DNA of 5,800 nt from Verrucomicrobiota bacterium (GTDB taxonomy: Bacteria; Verrucomicrobiota; Verrucomicrobiia; Verrucomicrobiales; DEV007). The position numbers were made by a program, and so were the translations under genes. Shown in pieces: positions 1 to 5,800 of the stretch; the first letter of the stretch is position 1, and each line of letters opens with the position of its first letter. The stretch spans positions 1-5,800 of the forward strand of contig JAQCER010000267.1 in the NCBI GenBank assembly GCA_027618625.1, read 5' to 3'. Below the pieces are notes generated by a model. That model made no database searches and had not been told where the DNA came from. It saw only the letters and a list, made by a program, of their open reading frames with translations.

Positions 1-547
1 ACCGTCGGCGCACTTCGACGACATTGCCCTCGTCATCGATCTCGGTGTCAATGACGTAGGAGTCTTCATCACGGTTCGATTGATCCTCGTCTTTTGAATC
101 GGACTCCCAGTTCGGCCCGGCATCGGCTTTCTTCTTTTTGCGCACTCGACGGCGGCGTTTCACCACCTGCTGGCCATCCTTCTCCATCACCTCGCCCTCA
201 TCCAGGTGGCGGGGCTCTTCGTCGACGCCTCGAATCCTCGCCAGGAATCCCTCTTTCTCGTCTTCTTCGTCGATCTCAGGGTTCGCCTGGCCCATCAAAT
301 CGATCGGGTCGCTCACCAGCGAACTGGCCGATTCCACAACTGTTTTGGCTGGTTGCACTACCTTCTCCTCCGCCGCAGCAGCAGCCGCAGCAGCCAATGA
401 CACCGAGATCTTCTCAGAACAAAGTGGGCACTTGAATTTCGCCGCTCCTACTTTGTCTTTCGGGAGTTTGATTTGCTTCTCACACGACGGGCAATTCACA
501 ATCACCCACGGAGAGTCTTTCTTTTCCTTCAAATCCGGTTCGCTCAT
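1..547 (-). CDS. N-terminal zinc-ribbon protein with low-complexity charged region, 3' end beyond window
   Basis: Reading the minus strand from an ATG at 547-545 gives 182 uninterrupted codons to the left edge, so the gene is partial at its 3' end. Residues 19-22 are CPSC and residues 40-43 are CPLC, a CxxC-x17-CxxC pair typical of small zinc ribbons that bind one structural zinc. The rest looks disordered: eight alanines in a row at 52-59, a Val/Ser/Ala stretch, an acidic cluster at 91-99 (rich in D/E), a very basic patch at 130-140 (KRRRRVRKKKK), then another acidic tail from about 148. No signal peptide or membrane segment appears in the visible part, so this part is probably cytoplasmic. 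No strong Shine-Dalgarno sequence precedes the ATG. It is transcribed divergently from the large CotH/LTD gene. Function is unknown: zinc ribbons of this kind occur on many unrelated PVC-group proteins, and the informative C-terminal domain may lie outside the window. The CDS call is well supported by the cysteine pattern and open frame; the role is not. Confidence 0.8.
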   Translation of the reverse strand, partial: MSEPDLKEKKDSPWVIVNCPSCEKQIKLPKDKVGAAKFKCPLCSEKISVSLAAAAAAAAEEKVVQPAKTVVESASSLVSDPIDLMGQANPEIDEEDEKEGFLARIRGVDEEPRHLDEGEVMEKDGQQVVKRRRRVRKKKKADAGPNWESDSKDEDQSNRDEDSYVIDTEIDDEGNVVEVRRR

Positions 548-625
548 ACTTGCTCGATTGGTTAGGGGTAGGCTCTGGGTGGTGATCGTAGCGTTGTTCC
601 AGGTTCTGCGCACGCAAAAAATGCA

Positions 626-654
626 TTGACGATGTAAATTTCGATTCTTTTAAA
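626..654 (+). promoter_or_regulatory. Candidate sigma-70-like promoter for the CotH/LTD gene
   Basis: TTGACG at 626-631 (5 of 6 to the -35 consensus) is followed after exactly 17 bases by TTTAAA at 649-654 (4 of 6 to the -10 consensus). It lies in the AT-richer part of the divergent intergenic region. Transcription would start near 661 and give a leader of roughly 80 bases to the ATG at 743. If so, the upstream TTG at 674 would be a very early start. This is pattern matching only; promoter consensus in this lineage is not established from the window. Confidence 0.35.
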
Positions 655-742
655 AAGGTGTCCACTCCGGCAATTGTTTCCGTTGGGCCAGCGAATATTT
701 TCGAAGTGCCAAATGCCTAAGGAAATGCCTATCATTGGGGCG

Positions 743-3700
743 ATGTTGTTCGCACGCACACAGAAATTGAGGGGTTCACTGTTCACGGCAGTTTGGTTGA
801 TTGCGACCGTAATGGCTGGTGGCGAAGTCCTTCTTTCAGAAATGGCCCCAGTGAATCGCGGCGGACTGAAGGATTCGGATGGCGATTCCTCGGATTGGAT
901 CGAACTCTTCAACAATGGTTCAGCTCCCGTTCAGCTAACCGGTTACCGCCTCAGCGATGACACCAATCAGCCCGATCAATGGATGCTGCCGGACATCGCC
1001 ATCGCTCCAGGTGCGTTTCTGATCGTCTTCGCCTCTGGAAAGGATCGGCAGTCCACCGACGGCGGCGAATTGCACACCAACTTCAAACTCGCCGCAACTG
1101 GCGACTATGTCGGCCTTTTCGACTCGTCGGAGAAATTGGTGTCATCGTTAGGGCCAGTGATGTCTCCCATCGAAAATGGCCAGTCGTTCGGCATCCCTTT
1201 CCGTAGTGGTAAGCCGACCAGCGGTGGTCGTCCAGCACTGCTATCGGGGGCCACGCCGGGGGCACCGAATGCAGCAGCGATCGATGCCACGACTTTGCGC
1301 ATCCCTGTATTTTCTAAGGACCACGGCTTTTTCACCAAGCCCTTTCGCCTCGCATTGAAAGCCAGGATGGGAGCCAGAATCCGCTATACTCTGGATGGCA
1401 CGACCCCAACTGAATCGAGCGGCCAACTCTATAGTGGAGCTATTCCCATCACGGCTACCACGGCGGTGCGCGCGATCGCTTACGGAGTAAGTGGTAAGCT
1501 CGCCAGTGCCACCCACACGCAAACCTATATCTTTCCCGATGCTGTTACGCGTCAGGAAAACAAAGCACCCCCCGGCTGGCCACCACAACTCGGCTCCCGC
1601 CGAGGACGCAGCACTGGCTATGGCATGCATGATCCAAAAACGATCGGCACTACCCACGAAGAGCTGGTCGGAGCGTTACTCGATTTGCCATCGCTATCGC
1701 TGGTCACTGATGCCGCCAACTTTTGGGGCAGCGATGGAATATGGAGCCGCAGTCAAAACCGGGGTGCCGACTGGGAACGTCCGCTTTCGGTCGAGCTGCT
1801 GGATCCCGCAGGCGAAGAAAAAGGCTTTCAGATCAACTGCGGGGTGCGAGTGCGGGGCGGCGCCAGTCGCAGCGAAGCAAATCCGAAGCACGCCATGCGG
1901 CTCTACTTTCGCAAACAGTACGGTGAGGGAAAACTGCGCTACCCACTGTTTGGAGATGAAGGAGCCGATGCATTTGAAGACATCGACCTGCGCACGGAAC
2001 AGAACTACTCATGGTCGTTCGAACAAAACCCCCAGAACAGCCTTGTCCGGGAAGTATTCACTCGAGATACGCAGCGGGACATGGGCCGCACCTACACCCG
2101 CAGTCGCTACTACTACCTCTATCTCAACGGCCTCTACTGGGGAATCTACCAGACGCAAGAACACGCCGAGGCCGCGTATGGAAGCACGTATTTCGGCGGC
2201 ACCGAAGCCGATTTCGATGCCGTAAAATCCAGCGGCCATTCGATCGAAACGACGGATGGCGATCTCGACGGTTGGGAGAAAATGTGGGAATTGGCCCGGC
2301 AGCTTGCAGCGTCCAGGAACGCCACGGAGCGCGAATCCCTCTATCAAAGATTACGCGGCTGCAATCCGGACGGCACACGCAACGAAGCGCTTCCCGTCTA
2401 CGTGGATGAAGCCAATCTGATCGACTACATGCTGATCGTTTTCTATACGGGCATGTGGGACGGCCCGATCACCCGATACGCAGGCGACAGCACTTGCAGG
2501 AACTGGTTCGGTCTGTGGAAACGAACGGGCGAATTCGGCTTCCAGTATTTTTGCCACGACTTCGAACACGCAATGGGAGTCGCGGATTCTCTGGAAGTCG
2601 ATCGCACCGGCCCGTTCCCTGCTGGGGAAGACATTGACAGAAGCAACCCGCAGTGGATTCACCAGCAGCTCATGGCGTCAGAGTCTTATCTGGCGGCATT
2701 CCAGGCACGCAGCGCGGAAGTATTTGCCTCAGGGGGATTGCTCTCACCAGAGATATGCCGGGCTCGCCTCAATAGCCGCGTGTCACAAATCGATCGCGCC
2801 ATCATCGCCGAGTCCGCACGCTGGGGTGGCAATCAACCACTCACTCGCACCATCTGGCGAAACGAGATCCAGAACATCTACGACTTTTTTGTAAAGCGTC
2901 ATGACATCGTAATCGAACAACTCCGCTCGGCTCGACGATTCGCCGATGGTTCCACCAGTTCGCCTACTGTGCCCGCTCCATTGTATCCCGGCCCGGCAAC
3001 GCAGCTGGCGGCGGCACCGGAGATTGCCCTGCGCCCGGACGGCGTCTACTTTCTGAGCAACGATCCCGACGCCAGAATCTGGTATACTCTGGATGGCACA
3101 GATCCCCGCGGCGAAGACGGCTATCCCGTCGCCCAGGCAACGGAAGCCCAGGCCGAAAAAATCACCTACACCATACTGCTCTCGCAGAGTCCTATGCGCG
3201 GCTTCGTGCCGCACGATGGCTCGCTCAAGAATGACTGGATCGATCCTTCATTTGATGACTCCCAATGGATGCAGGGCCGTGGCGCAGCTGGCTACGAGAC
3301 GAAGGCACGTGGATCTGCCGGCACTCTCTATCATGACTACATCAGCCTGAATCTGGAGGAATCGGCAGCTGGAAAGAACACCACCGCCTACCTGCGCTAT
3401 CCATTCTCGATCGACAGAGATGCTGCCTACCAGCGAATGGTTTTGCGGATGCGTTACGACGATGGCTTCGTCGCCTATCTGAATGGCAAGGAAATCAGCC
3501 GCACCAATGCCCCGGAGATCCTTACCTGGAATGCCCAGTCAGGTGGTAAACATGACGACGATGCAGCAGTGCAATTCGTCGACTTCGATGTTTCGGAGCA
3601 CGTCTCGTTACTGCGCAAAGGCACGAACGTGCTCGCGATTCATGCCCTGAATGACTACCTCGCCAGCTCAGACATGCTGATGGAACCTCAGCTCGCCGCC

Positions 3701-4348
3701 GGTATCGTCGAGTCCGGCACCGCCATTCCCACTGATGCATCCGCAGCACTTCCTGACATTGTAGCCAGAGCAACCATTGGTCAGCGATGGAGTCGGATTG
3801 CGCGGTTGGCCACTCGTTCAAATGGCAACCCTGCGAGCGCCGGGAACGTCGCACTTTCAGAAATCCACTACCACCCCGCCGACCCAACGGCAGCCGAGAA
3901 AGCCGCCGGGCACACGGATGCGGATGCCTTCGAATTCATCGAGCTGGCAAACACCAGTGAAGTGCCGATCAACCTTACCATCGCTCAGGTCACCGGTGGC
4001 ATCTCAGTTGTCATTGTCCCAGGCTCAAGCGCCCTGCTGCCAGCGAAAGGCCGATGCGTTCTGGTCAATGACCGCGCTGCCTTCGTCGCTCGCTATGGCT
4101 CGTCAGCGACCATCGCTGGCGAATTTACAGGGAATCTAGCGAACAGTGGTGACACCGTTCAGCTTGTCGATGCCAACGGCACGCTCATTGACAAAGTTCG
4201 ATACAGTGACAAAGCACCCTGGCCGAAAGAAGCCGACGGCGATGGCCCCTCGCTAGTGCTGCGTTCGCCAGACGCCCGTGCAGATTTGTCCCTGCCAGGA
4301 AGCTGGAAGGCGTCGGCAACCATCGGCGGAACGCCAGGAACACTCTAA
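743..4348 (+). CDS. Secreted multidomain LTD / CHB_HEX / CotH kinase-like protein
   Basis: Large exported protein, 1201 residues from the ATG at 743. In-frame starts also exist at 674 (TTG), 713 and 725. I chose 743 because it gives a compact Sec signal peptide (basic n-region with RTQK and LRG, hydrophobic SLFTAVWLIATVMA, likely cleavage after AGG at 25-27) and has a GGGG tract just upstream. Domains in order: lamin-tail domain about 28-177 (SDWIELFNNGS, ending ATPGAPN); CHB_HEX_C-like domain about 188-263 (IRYTLDGTTPT); CotH kinase-like domain about 316-732, with VRVRGGASR, YLYLNGLYWGIY and the acidic motif HDFEHAMG at 605-612; start of a second CHB_HEX-like domain from about 754 (IWYTLDGTDPR); a carbohydrate-binding-like beta-sandwich about 808-989 (DDSQW, YDDGFVAYLNGKEI, GTNVLAIHALN); the apparent rest of the CHB_HEX fold about 997-1024; and a second lamin-tail domain about 1035-1201 (DAFEFIELANTS, ending GGTPGTL). 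B. subtilis CotH is an atypical protein kinase of spore coat proteins; whether this homologue phosphorylates anything is unknown. D573, D606 and E608 are candidate metal-binding residues. No C-terminal sorting or membrane anchor is seen. A role at the cell surface or in polymer binding is inference. Confidence 0.93.
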   Translation: MLFARTQKLRGSLFTAVWLIATVMAGGEVLLSEMAPVNRGGLKDSDGDSSDWIELFNNGSAPVQLTGYRLSDDTNQPDQWMLPDIAIAPGAFLIVFASGKDRQSTDGGELHTNFKLAATGDYVGLFDSSEKLVSSLGPVMSPIENGQSFGIPFRSGKPTSGGRPALLSGATPGAPNAAAIDATTLRIPVFSKDHGFFTKPFRLALKARMGARIRYTLDGTTPTESSGQLYSGAIPITATTAVRAIAYGVSGKLASATHTQTYIFPDAVTRQENKAPPGWPPQLGSRRGRSTGYGMHDPKTIGTTHEELVGALLDLPSLSLVTDAANFWGSDGIWSRSQNRGADWERPLSVELLDPAGEEKGFQINCGVRVRGGASRSEANPKHAMRLYFRKQYGEGKLRYPLFGDEGADAFEDIDLRTEQNYSWSFEQNPQNSLVREVFTRDTQRDMGRTYTRSRYYYLYLNGLYWGIYQTQEHAEAAYGSTYFGGTEADFDAVKSSGHSIETTDGDLDGWEKMWELARQLAASRNATERESLYQRLRGCNPDGTRNEALPVYVDEANLIDYMLIVFYTGMWDGPITRYAGDSTCRNWFGLWKRTGEFGFQYFCHDFEHAMGVADSLEVDRTGPFPAGEDIDRSNPQWIHQQLMASESYLAAFQARSAEVFASGGLLSPEICRARLNSRVSQIDRAIIAESARWGGNQPLTRTIWRNEIQNIYDFFVKRHDIVIEQLRSARRFADGSTSSPTVPAPLYPGPATQLAAAPEIALRPDGVYFLSNDPDARIWYTLDGTDPRGEDGYPVAQATEAQAEKITYTILLSQSPMRGFVPHDGSLKNDWIDPSFDDSQWMQGRGAAGYETKARGSAGTLYHDYISLNLEESAAGKNTTAYLRYPFSIDRDAAYQRMVLRMRYDDGFVAYLNGKEISRTNAPEILTWNAQSGGKHDDDAAVQFVDFDVSEHVSLLRKGTNVLAIHALNDYLASSDMLMEPQLAAGIVESGTAIPTDASAALPDIVARATIGQRWSRIARLATRSNGNPASAGNVALSEIHYHPADPTAAEKAAGHTDADAFEFIELANTSEVPINLTIAQVTGGISVVIVPGSSALLPAKGRCVLVNDRAAFVARYGSSATIAGEFTGNLANSGDTVQLVDANGTLIDKVRYSDKAPWPKEADGDGPSLVLRSPDARADLSLPGSWKASATIGGTPGTL
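1373..1401 (+). repeat. Intragenic direct repeat, copy 1 (first CHB_HEX-like domain)
   Basis: This 29-base stretch matches 3071-3099 at 27 of 29 positions; only bases 10 and 12 of the unit differ. It encodes ARIRYTLDGT in the first CHB_HEX-like domain. The second copy encodes ARIWYTLDGT. The match includes synonymous positions, which is more than protein conservation alone requires. Confidence 0.8.
3071..3099 (+). repeat. Intragenic direct repeat, copy 2 (second CHB_HEX-like domain)
   Basis: Partner of the repeat at 1373-1401, about 1.7 kb downstream in the same gene and the same reading frame. It codes for the core strand and TLDGT turn of the second CHB_HEX-like domain. The likely origin is duplication of the domain or local gene conversion. 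Confidence 0.8.
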
Positions 4349-4352
4349 TCTA

Positions 4353-4427
4353 ATGGTGACTCCCGATTGCAGAGGGCACTGGTCAATTCTCTCCGAGAGG
4401 CTACAGTCGGAACTTCTCACAAAATGA
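4353..4427 (+). other. Possible 24-codon leader ORF between the CotH and GNAT genes
   Basis: An ATG four bases after the TAA of the CotH/LTD gene opens a 24-codon frame (starting MVTPDCRGHW) that ends in TGA at 4425-4427. That stop overlaps the ATG at 4424 as ATGA, one of the two best candidate starts of the acetyltransferase gene. The arrangement could allow translational coupling across the gap. There is no well-placed Shine-Dalgarno: AGGAA at 4336-4340 is 12 bases away. No family is recognised, and a frame this short can easily arise by chance. Confidence 0.15.
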
Positions 4428-5248
4428 GTCCGTCCAGTTCCACTCCAATGTCCCTGCCTTTGCCCCTGCCTTTGCCCCTGCCGCTGCAACTGATCGCCAA
4501 TTATGCGTATTTCAATGCAGCGCGTTCACTGAACACCGCGCTGCCATCGAAGTGCGAACGATTCCGCTTTGGCCGCGCCATCGCCATCGTCGACCCTGCA
4601 AGGCCAGGCAACGCCATGTGCAATCGCGTGCTCGGCTACTGTGGAGATACAATCTCACATCTGCCGGAAATCCTATCACTGTTCGAAGAGTATGGGCAGC
4701 CGCCTCAGTTCGACATTTCATCGGACGATCTCTTCCCCGAAGTCGTCCAATCCTTAGTCGAAAACGACATCAGTGCGTCGGAGGCGCTCACTTATCTGAA
4801 CCTGGTTCCTGCGGAGGTCGAGCCCAGCGAGCCCAGCGCAGGAATTCAGGTCGAAAGCTGGGAGGAAGACCGTGTGGACGATTTTCTGGAACTGCTCAAA
4901 ACGAGCGGCGGGGCCTGCGATGCGGAAACATGGAAAGACCGGCGACAATACTACTGTACCGATATCTTCCGCACCTTCGTAGCCAACTGCGACGGGCAGG
5001 CCTGCGCGTGGGCGACGCTCTATGTTGACGAAGATCAGGGATTCCTTGCCAACGCCTTCACGCTCCCAGATTTTCGGAACAGGGGCTGCCATTCCGCATT
5101 GCTGCGCGCCCGCATTCTCGATGCACGCGGACTCGAACTTCACCGCGTCTACACCGATGTCCTCTCAGGCAGCCCAAGCCACCAGAATTGCCGCCGCGCA
5201 GGGTTTGACAATCAGACCGTAGTAACCTTGTGGAGACGGGACGCGTGA
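4424..5248 (+). CDS. GNAT family N-acetyltransferase with extra N-terminal domain
   Basis: Predicted acetyl-CoA-dependent N-acetyltransferase of 274 residues; substrate unknown, presumably cytoplasmic. The C-terminal GNAT domain spans about 141-271. It has the motif A region NAFTLPDFRNRGCHSALL, with R218, R220, G221 and H223 forming an R-x-x-G-x-H version of the usual R/Q-x-x-G-x-G/A pyrophosphate loop. Near the end comes SHQNCRRAGF (252-261), the common S-x-x-N-x-x-R-x-G-F signature. The region about 24-129 (ANYAYFNAARSL, NRVLGYCGDTISHLPEIL) resembles the degenerate N-terminal half found in two-domain GNAT proteins, and a Pro/Glu linker at 128-140 joins the two. Starts are ambiguous: TTG at 4367 has GGTGA seven bases upstream, ATG at 4424 overlaps a short upstream frame, and ATG at 4448 gives a 266-residue form. 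I use 4424. Residues 11-23 are an unusual Leu-Pro run encoded by a 12-bp tandem repeat. The gene follows the CotH/LTD gene on the same strand and precedes the isomerase-like gene by 41 bases, so co-transcription is possible. The acetyltransferase family call is secure; the start and substrate are not. Confidence 0.88.
   Translation: MSPSSSTPMSLPLPLPLPLPLQLIANYAYFNAARSLNTALPSKCERFRFGRAIAIVDPARPGNAMCNRVLGYCGDTISHLPEILSLFEEYGQPPQFDISSDDLFPEVVQSLVENDISASEALTYLNLVPAEVEPSEPSAGIQVESWEEDRVDDFLELLKTSGGACDAETWKDRRQYYCTDIFRTFVANCDGQACAWATLYVDEDQGFLANAFTLPDFRNRGCHSALLRARILDARGLELHRVYTDVLSGSPSHQNCRRAGFDNQTVVTLWRRDA
4451..4486 (+). repeat. 12-bp tandem repeat, three copies, encoding Leu-Pro
   Basis: Three contiguous copies of a CCCCTGCCTTTG unit at 4451-4462, 4463-4474 and 4475-4486. 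The middle copy is perfect, the first differs at its first base, and the third differs at two bases. The unit is a multiple of three, so copy-number change would keep the frame and only lengthen or shorten the Leu-Pro run near the N-terminus of the acetyltransferase. Confidence 0.85.
4820..4837 (+). repeat. Perfect 9-bp tandem duplication in the GNAT interdomain linker
   Basis: Two perfect adjacent copies of GAGCCCAGC encode Glu-Pro-Ser twice in the linker between the N-terminal domain and the catalytic GNAT domain. The duplication keeps the frame and sits where length changes should be tolerated. Confidence 0.75.
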
Positions 5249-5289
5249 GCGTTTTTTAGAGCGTGCATTCGTCTGCAGAATCCGGCAGA

Positions 5290-5800
5290 ATGCAGCGCAT
5301 GAACCCATTCATCTCACGTCGTCAGGCAGCGAAAACTTTGCTTGGAGGAGCAGTAGCCGCTGGTGTTGCCCAATCGCTCGGAACCAGACTCGCTGCACAA
5401 GATGCCGCCGCACCGGAGCTGAAAGGCCGGGTGAACCATTCCGTCTGCAAGTGGTGTTACAATGATATCCCGCTCGAAGACCTGTGCGTCGCGGGTAAGA
5501 AAATCGGACTTACCTCGATCGAGCTACTGGAGCCGAAAGACTGGCCGACACTGCAGAAGCACGACCTCACGTGCGCCATGGCCTGCGGCGCTGGCTACGG
5601 CATCGGCAAGGGATGGAACCGACTGGAGCATCACGATGGGCTGGTCGAAAGCTACGAAGACGTCATCCCAAAGGCCGCCGCTGCCGGATTGAAAAACCTC
5701 ATCTGCTTCTCAGGAAACCGCGCCGGGCTTGATGACGAAAAGGGCATCGAAAACTGTGCGATTGGGCTCAAGCGCATCATGGCCACCGCCGAGAAACACC
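5290..5800 (+). CDS. Tat-exported hydroxypyruvate isomerase-like TIM-barrel protein, 3' end beyond window
   Basis: From the ATG at 5290, 170 codons stay open to the right edge, so the gene is partial. A second in-frame ATG at 5299 is equally plausible; neither has a clear Shine-Dalgarno. Residues 9-36 form a twin-arginine signal: SRRQAAK, a hydrophobic LLGGAVAAGVA stretch and likely cleavage after LAA at 34-36. Export of a folded protein to the periplasm is therefore predicted. The mature part matches the xylose isomerase-like / hydroxypyruvate isomerase (Hyi-type) TIM-barrel family: NHSVCKWCY at 49-57 on the first strand, IGLTSIELL at 72-80 on the second, CAMACGAG at 95-102, and the characteristic FSGNRAG at 140-146 followed by a conserved-looking helix ENCAIGLKRI. 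Hydroxypyruvate isomerase interconverts hydroxypyruvate and tartronate semialdehyde, but many exported PVC homologues have no tested substrate, and the metal-binding acidic residues of the later strands lie beyond the window. Family confident, exact activity unproven. Confidence 0.9.
   Translation, partial: MQRMNPFISRRQAAKTLLGGAVAAGVAQSLGTRLAAQDAAAPELKGRVNHSVCKWCYNDIPLEDLCVAGKKIGLTSIELLEPKDWPTLQKHDLTCAMACGAGYGIGKGWNRLEHHDGLVESYEDVIPKAAAAGLKNLICFSGNRAGLDDEKGIENCAIGLKRIMATAEKH

Noticed and set aside
94..629. Plus-strand open frames over the zinc-ribbon gene
   Set aside because: Their translations are Ser/Pro/Arg-rich low complexity, while the minus strand gives a proper paired-CxxC zinc ribbon and stays open to the window edge.
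1491..2225. Long open frame (244 codons) on the plus strand within the CotH/LTD gene
   Set aside because: It overlaps the well-supported CotH/LTD frame, its translation is rich in Arg, Ser, Pro and Thr without domain features, and it looks like a shadow of a GC-rich gene.
2783..3214. Minus-strand open frame of 143 codons opposite the CotH/LTD gene
   Set aside because: Antisense shadow: no recognisable domain, no ribosome binding site considered convincing, and the opposite strand codes for clear conserved motifs.
4451..4486. Tandem 12-bp repeat as a possible CRISPR or mobile-element trace
   Set aside because: The units are contiguous with no spacers, in frame with the coding sequence, and explained as a coding minisatellite.
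5246..5275. T6 run after the acetyltransferase stop as an intrinsic terminator
   Set aside because: No GC-rich stem precedes the T run; the AGCGT copies flanking it are in direct, not inverted, orientation.
5275..5291. GCAGAAT direct repeat just before the isomerase-like start
   Set aside because: Two 7-base copies are too short to distinguish from chance and no operator-type symmetry is present.

Overview
The window looks like a chromosomal segment of a PVC-group bacterium, most likely Verrucomicrobiota. This is inferred from gene content: a very large exported protein combining lamin-tail, chitobiase-C-terminal-like and CotH-kinase domains, and a twin-arginine (Tat)-exported sugar-isomerase-type TIM barrel. 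Both are abundant in Verrucomicrobiota and Planctomycetota. No rRNA, tRNA, CRISPR array, insertion sequence or phage gene was seen.

Layout. (1) Bases 1-547, minus strand: the 5' part of a gene for an N-terminal zinc-ribbon protein followed by alanine-rich, acidic and strongly basic low-complexity stretches. It runs off the left edge. (2) Bases 548-742: a divergent intergenic region with one plausible sigma-70-like promoter pointing right. (3) About 743-4348, plus strand: a ~1200-residue secreted multidomain protein (signal peptide, lamin tail, CHB_HEX-like domain, CotH kinase-like domain, a second CHB_HEX-like domain that appears interrupted by a beta-sandwich, and a C-terminal lamin tail). 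(4) About 4424-5248, plus strand: a GNAT-type acetyltransferase with an extra N-terminal domain and a Leu-Pro repeat encoded by a 12-bp tandem repeat. (5) 5290 to the right edge, plus strand: the N-terminal 170 residues of a Tat-exported hydroxypyruvate-isomerase-like TIM-barrel protein.

The three plus-strand genes are close together (about 75 bp and 41 bp apart with the starts chosen here) with no convincing terminator between them, so co-transcription is possible. Their predicted functions (surface or periplasmic multidomain protein, cytoplasmic acetyltransferase, exported isomerase-like protein) do not form an obvious pathway. I see no clear evidence of a new multi-gene system. The most interesting items are the internal architecture of the large CotH/LTD protein, including a near-identical 29-bp DNA repeat in its two CHB_HEX-like domains, and the repeat-encoded Leu-Pro segment and start ambiguity of the acetyltransferase.
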